A DNA stretch of 9,880 bases from an uncultured Gardnerella sp. (GTDB taxonomy: Bacteria; Actinomycetota; Actinomycetes; Actinomycetales; Bifidobacteriaceae): contig CAMYPN010000035.1 of NCBI GenBank assembly GCA_947292085.1, forward strand, positions 1 to 9,880, given 5' to 3'. The notes beneath the pieces are model-generated. The model was given only the letters and a program-made list of their open reading frames with translations, was not told the origin of the DNA and searched no databases. Positions 7,170 to 9,880 of this stretch are shown piece after piece. The position numbers were made by a program, and so were the translations under genes. Numbering within the stretch: position 1 is the first letter of the stretch; every line of letters starts with the position of its first letter.

Positions 7170-8978
7170 ATGCACGATATTGAGCAGGCTGATATTGATA
7201 ATGAAGAAAAGGCTAGTCAGCTTGAGGATATCGTAGATCTACCTGAAGATGTATTCACGTCTAAAGAAGCGCGTAAAAAATCGTTAAAACAGACTGTTTC
7301 TTCTTCTAGTGTTCCTTCTACAAAAACTTCTTGTACGCTTATGCGTAAACGCTTTGCTTCGAGCTTACGCATTCTTGTAGTGGCCGCATCTGCTATTGTT
7401 ACTTGCGCTCTTATGATTTCGTATATTTTCCTTGACATATATGATATTGCGCCTGGTCCGCTTACTATGAGTAAGCAGAATCAACCTTATGAGGCAACTC
7501 ATCTTCCGAAACTTTTTAAAACTTTCCCGACTCTTGCAAAAAATGTTTCTGAAGGCGGCCCAATAAATAAGGATTCTGTTTCAGGGATCGTAGATAATTT
7601 AACTTCTAATCCTTCGGTAGGAAGTGACATTTCTATAGTAGTTCTTGATTCTAAAGGCAAAATCGTTGCAGCTAAAAACGAGGATGTTCCTAGGGCTCCT
7701 GCTTCTACATTAAAAACATTAACTGCTGCTGTAGCTTCTCGTACTTTAGATATGGGATCTACTTTAGACACAAAAGTTTATCTTTTGCCAGAAACTACTG
7801 CTGATACTAAAAACGCTGGTAATTCTTCTAAAATATCAAAACGCGGTTCGTATCGTTTAGTTTTGCGCGGAAGTGGAGATATGCTTTTAGGCGTAGGAAA
7901 AAGCGATAAAAATCATGTAAATGGTAGAGCTGGTCTTGAAACTCTTGCTCATAATACTGCTGAAGCTTTGAAAGCAAAACACATTACTTCTGTAAAGTTT
8001 GCTGTAGATGACTCGCTTTTTGGTGCTAATCGTAGGCCTGCGTTAATCGACAAGAATGACTCTGAGCATCGCTTTTATGCTGATACTTCTTCTATGGCAA
8101 TAGATTGTGCGCGGCAGCGAAATCTTGCTTTGCAGGGTGTTGATGCTGATGATCCTACTGATTTTCCTCTTTCTGATCCTCATCCTGCTGAAAGTGCTGG
8201 TAGGACTTTTGCTGATTTGCTTACTCGTGAAGGTATTTCTGTACTTTCGTGGAATAGTAGTGAAAAATCTAATAGCAAGAATGAGGAATCAAAAAGTAGC
8301 GAAAATAAAGAGAATAGCGAAAATAGCGGAAGTAGCGAAAACAGCAGTGATGATAGTAATAATTCTGCAGCTGAGAATCCTACGCCGGAACCTATATTTG
8401 TAAGCTACAAAAAATCACTTATTGCGCGTAACGCTAATCTTTTAACTAAAGTTTCTTCAGCGCCATTGAATGAAGTTATGTCGTATATGCTTCGTCATTC
8501 TGACAATACTCTCGCAGAAGAGTTTGGTCGATTAACAGCGTTGGCTGTAGGGGAGAAGAATAGTCCGGAAGGTGCTACTGCTGCTATTAGTGCTGGTTTG
8601 AAGAAACTTAAAGTTGATACTCGTGGTCTTCATATGTCAGATTGTTCTGGTCTTTCTCCAGATTCTACAGTTCGAGCTATTACTTTAGCTCAGGTTCAGT
8701 TATTGAATATTAGACAGGGTTCTGGTGCTGCTGCAGCTCAGGGTCTTTCTATTCCTGGGCTTATTGGAACCGCAAGGAAGCGTTTATCTGATGAGAATTC
8801 TGCCGGTTTCCTTCGTGTAAAAACAGGATCTTTGTCTGATGTAACTTCTATGACTGGTAATGTTACGCGTAAAAATGGTGGAACAATTGTGTTCTCGGTT
8901 ATAATAAATAATCCTAAGTTCTTTTTTGGAGCTTTTAAAGCTGTGAATGATTTTATGTCTGCTTTGCCAAATTTGTGA
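7170..8978 (+). CDS. dacB: D-alanyl-D-alanine carboxypeptidase/endopeptidase, PBP4 (peptidase S13) type
   Basis: A 602-residue low-molecular-weight penicillin-binding protein that trims or cleaves peptidoglycan stem peptides outside the membrane. A polar, probably cytoplasmic N-terminus of ~65 residues precedes one membrane helix (about 66-90), which acts as an uncleaved anchor. The catalytic domain holds all three active-site motifs: S179-T-L-K182 (SxxK) in RAPASTLKT, S444-D-N446 (SxN) and K551-T-G (KTG), plus the S13-type LRGSGDM (232-238). The wide gap between SxxK and SxN is typical of S13. Residues 363-407 form a Ser/Asn/Glu/Lys-rich low-complexity segment inside the region before SxN, probably a flexible surface loop. 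The ribosome binding site is GAGGG, seven bases before ATG. E. coli PBP4 is ~477 residues, so the N-terminal extension and insert explain the extra length. Confidence 0.9.
   Translation: MHDIEQADIDNEEKASQLEDIVDLPEDVFTSKEARKKSLKQTVSSSSVPSTKTSCTLMRKRFASSLRILVVAASAIVTCALMISYIFLDIYDIAPGPLTMSKQNQPYEATHLPKLFKTFPTLAKNVSEGGPINKDSVSGIVDNLTSNPSVGSDISIVVLDSKGKIVAAKNEDVPRAPASTLKTLTAAVASRTLDMGSTLDTKVYLLPETTADTKNAGNSSKISKRGSYRLVLRGSGDMLLGVGKSDKNHVNGRAGLETLAHNTAEALKAKHITSVKFAVDDSLFGANRRPALIDKNDSEHRFYADTSSMAIDCARQRNLALQGVDADDPTDFPLSDPHPAESAGRTFADLLTREGISVLSWNSSEKSNSKNEESKSSENKENSENSGSSENSSDDSNNSAAENPTPEPIFVSYKKSLIARNANLLTKVSSAPLNEVMSYMLRHSDNTLAEEFGRLTALAVGEKNSPEGATAAISAGLKKLKVDTRGLHMSDCSGLSPDSTVRAITLAQVQLLNIRQGSGAAAAQGLSIPGLIGTARKRLSDENSAGFLRVKTGSLSDVTSMTGNVTRKNGGTIVFSVIINNPKFFFGAFKAVNDFMSALPNL
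8296..8347 (+). repeat. Degenerate AGCGAAAA-type repeats inside the carboxypeptidase gene
   Basis: Short units such as AGTAGCGAAAA, AATAGCGAAAA and AGTAGCGAAAACAGC recur in frame and encode the SSEN/NSEN low-complexity stretch. The pattern looks like slippage expansion that preserved the frame. Confidence 0.6.
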
Positions 8979-9028
8979 TTTCATAATTTTTTAGAATATT
9001 GCAGAACTACTGGATTTATGATGATACC

Positions 9029-9047
9029 GCTGCGAGGCGTAGTTTTT
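9029..9047 (+). terminator. Possible short rho-independent terminator after the carboxypeptidase gene
   Basis: CTGCG (9030-9034) can pair with CGTAG (9038-9042), including one G-U pair, around a three-base loop, extended by G9029-T9043, and runs into TTTTT (9043-9047). The stem is short, so termination may be weak. Confidence 0.35.
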
Positions 9048-9056
9048 ATGGTAGTA

Positions 9057-9087
9057 TTAACAAGATATTCTGTAAAATATATTTTAC
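9057..9087 (+). promoter_or_regulatory. Promoter with a perfect 16-bp palindromic operator for the Panacea-domain gene
   Basis: TTAACA (9057-9062) matches the -35 consensus at five of six positions. Seventeen bases on, TATTTT (9080-9085) is a possible -10; TATATT at 9078-9083 is an alternative with 15-base spacing. Both lie within GTAAAATATATTTTAC (9072-9087), a perfect palindrome of two eight-base halves. A protein bound there would block RNA polymerase, the usual layout for self-repressed toxin-antitoxin operons. Confidence 0.5.
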
Positions 9088-9114
9088 TTTTGTATGTGTA
9101 ATAAGTTTGTTGAA

Positions 9115-9119
9115 AGGAG
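9115..9119 (+). promoter_or_regulatory. Ribosome binding site that sets the Panacea-domain start
   Basis: AGGAG with flanking A (9114-9120) lies seven bases before ATG 9127. An in-frame ATG at 9094 has no ribosome binding site, and the Shine-Dalgarno sequence falls inside the extra eleven codons, so 9127 is the true start. Confidence 0.75.
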
Positions 9120-9126
9120 ATTAAAT

Positions 9127-9639
9127 ATGAAAGCTTTAGATATAGCATCAATTTTTATTGATCGATATGGAAAAACTCTAGTATTGACAAATCTCACTTT
9201 GAATAAGCTAGTATATTTTGCGCAGGTGGAATCGTTGCGTAACGATCCTGAGCGACCGTTATTTACGGATGAGATTCAAGCTTGGGAATATGGTCCTGTA
9301 GAACCTAGTGTTTATAACAAGTTTAAGAAGTTTGGTAGGAATCGTATTTTTAATGCGCCTAATCACGAAACTAACCAGTATGCTGATCGCATTGTAGATA
9401 CTGTTGTTGAAAAATATGCTTGGATGAATGCGTTTGATTTAGTGAATTATGCTCATCGTGCTGGCGGTGCATGGCACAATGTGTATGATGCGTCGCAGAA
9501 TAAACCGATTCTTATACAGAATATTCTGCAATCGTCAGATGTTACTTCATATCCTGCTAAGAAAAATACGTTTATTAGTGCTGTAGATGCTGTAAAAAAA
9601 CAGTATCCTAATACTCTACGTATTCTTGGTGACGCATGA
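9127..9639 (+). CDS. Panacea/SocA-like (DUF4065) domain protein, probable antitoxin
   Basis: A 170-residue soluble protein made almost wholly of a Panacea domain, the family of Caulobacter SocA and phage GepA. Members neutralise many unrelated toxins (PanA of PanAT pairs), and SocA also delivers its toxin to ClpXP. The family pattern is clear: LTNLTLNKLVYFAQ near residues 19-32, IQAWEYGPVEPSVYNKFKKFG near 54-74, and GAWHNVYD in the second half. The C-terminus (about 136-170) is not recognisable. The gene overlaps a 40-codon ORF by four bases (ATGA), as antitoxin and toxin genes often do, and a palindrome sits in its promoter. No large toxin is adjacent: upstream is the carboxypeptidase, downstream the tiny ORF and the tmRNA gene. 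It may therefore be an orphan, or pair with the small ORF. The function as an antitoxin is inferred from the family. Confidence 0.8.
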   Translation: MKALDIASIFIDRYGKTLVLTNLTLNKLVYFAQVESLRNDPERPLFTDEIQAWEYGPVEPSVYNKFKKFGRNRIFNAPNHETNQYADRIVDTVVEKYAWMNAFDLVNYAHRAGGAWHNVYDASQNKPILIQNILQSSDVTSYPAKKNTFISAVDAVKKQYPNTLRILGDA

Positions 9640-9758
9640 GCCAGTATGATACTCTTGTTTGGAATGAGGAACAGATTGTTGAAGGTAAGATTGCGCGTGC
9701 GAGCTTAGCTGAACAGTTACGCTCTCACGCACATTTATTATCGAATGAAGTTAATTAA
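9636..9758 (+). CDS. 40-residue small protein overlapping the Panacea-domain gene
   Basis: An ATG at 9636 overlaps the preceding stop (ATGA) and opens a frame of 40 codons ending TAA at 9756-9758. The product starts MSQYDTLVWNEEQIVEGKIA and continues with a helix-prone, charged stretch (ASLAEQLRSHAHLL). It is slightly acidic, with no membrane segment or signal, and I recognise no family. Translation would depend on coupling, as only a weak GGTG precedes the ATG. It could be a small toxin or regulator partnered with the Panacea protein, a remnant of a longer toxin, or a chance frame. The exact overlap favours a real gene. Confidence 0.5.
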   Translation: MSQYDTLVWNEEQIVEGKIARASLAEQLRSHAHLLSNEVN

Positions 9759-9802
9759 TTAGCTTTTGAGCCTTAAGCATTGGAAACATTGGGATTTGCT
9801 AC

Positions 9803-9834
9803 AAAAACGCCACTGTTTGAGCAGCGGCGTTTTT
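9803..9834 (-). terminator. Rho-independent terminator of tmRNA, possibly bidirectional
   Basis: An eight-base stem (9808-9815 with 9822-9829) encloses a six-base loop and is flanked by five A's on the left and TTTTT on the right. Read on the minus strand the stem is fully paired with one G-U; on the plus strand the same position is an A-C mismatch. This marks it as the tmRNA terminator, though it could also stop transcription from the Panacea cassette. Confidence 0.85.
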
Positions 9835-9841
9835 GCGTTTG

Positions 9842-9880
9842 TGGAGTCGCGGGGAATTGAACCCCGGTCCGGTGACCGTA
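9842..9880 (-). ncRNA. ssrA: tmRNA, 3' end only (partial)
   Basis: The minus strand reads CGGAC, then a T-arm (stem CGGGG/CCCCG, seven-base loop TTCAATT), then the acceptor strand CGACTCC and discriminator A at 9842. This matches the conserved tmRNA tail, for example the CGGAC, T-arm and CTCCA of E. coli ssrA. tmRNA rescues stalled ribosomes with SmpB and tags incomplete proteins for degradation. After the discriminator the DNA reads CAA, not CCA, so the terminal CCA is probably added after transcription. The tRNA-Ser/Leu alternative fits less well because of the discriminator A and the acceptor sequence. The rest of the gene lies beyond the right edge. Confidence 0.8.

Noticed and set aside
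8107..8403. Alternative-frame hydrophobic ORF inside the carboxypeptidase gene
   Set aside because: It overlaps the low-complexity repeats, whose shifted frame produces hydrophobic runs by chance; no start signal supports it.
9094..9126. N-terminal extension of the Panacea protein from ATG 9094
   Set aside because: The strong AAAGGAG lies inside this extension and serves ATG 9127; the family domain starts at the later methionine.
9842..9880. 3' half of a tRNA-Ser or tRNA-Leu with a long variable arm
   Set aside because: GGTC and GACC could form a small arm, but the CGGAC before the T-stem, the TTCAATT loop and the CTCCA end match tmRNA better, and the discriminator A argues against serine.

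Overview
The window looks like chromosomal DNA of an AT-rich member of the Actinobacteria, most likely Gardnerella or a close relative in the Bifidobacteriaceae. This is an inference from protein style (for example the 'DEPFEAVDP' Walker B/D-loop of the ABC ATPase, a FemX-type peptidoglycan-bridge enzyme and a membrane-anchored PBP4), the low-GC T-ending codon use, and the sequence of the tmRNA 3' end. No database search was possible. All complete genes lie on the plus strand. Two partial minus-strand genes enter at the edges: the first 12 codons of an unidentified protein at the left, and the 3' end of tmRNA (ssrA) at the right.

Region by region: (1) 1-204 is a divergent promoter region. (2) 205-3002 is a two-gene operon with an ATGA overlap: an AI-2E/PerM-family membrane protein with a long hydrophilic C-terminal tail, then a membrane-bound family 2 glycosyltransferase. 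(3) 3003-3303 is a 301-base gap dominated by an array of six ~20-bp units in strictly alternating orientation, arranged as 52-bp direct repeats, followed by a promoter. (4) 3304-5822 encodes a two-component ABC exporter (ATPase plus ~12-TM permease). (5) 5981-6979 is a FemX-like aminoacyltransferase with an excellent ribosome binding site. (6) 6980-7169 is an AT-rich intergenic region with 22-bp and 12-bp tandem repeats and a 15-bp dyad. (7) 7170-8978 is a PBP4-type D-Ala-D-Ala carboxypeptidase with a Ser/Asn/Glu-rich insert. (8) 9072-9758 is a small cassette: a perfect 16-bp palindrome in the promoter, a Panacea/SocA-domain protein, and an overlapping 40-residue ORF. (9) 9803-9880 is the convergent tmRNA 3' end and its terminator.

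Most of the window concerns the cell envelope: export, glycan synthesis, peptidoglycan cross-bridge building and peptidoglycan trimming. The FemX-like protein and the carboxypeptidase are neighbours and act on the same polymer. The right end differs: a Panacea-domain gene, the antitoxin class of SocAB/PanAT systems, coupled to a tiny unrecognised protein, with an operator-like palindrome, beside the 3' end of ssrA, which is a common integration site for mobile elements. This cassette and the alternating repeat array at 3031-3193 are the two best candidates for something undescribed.
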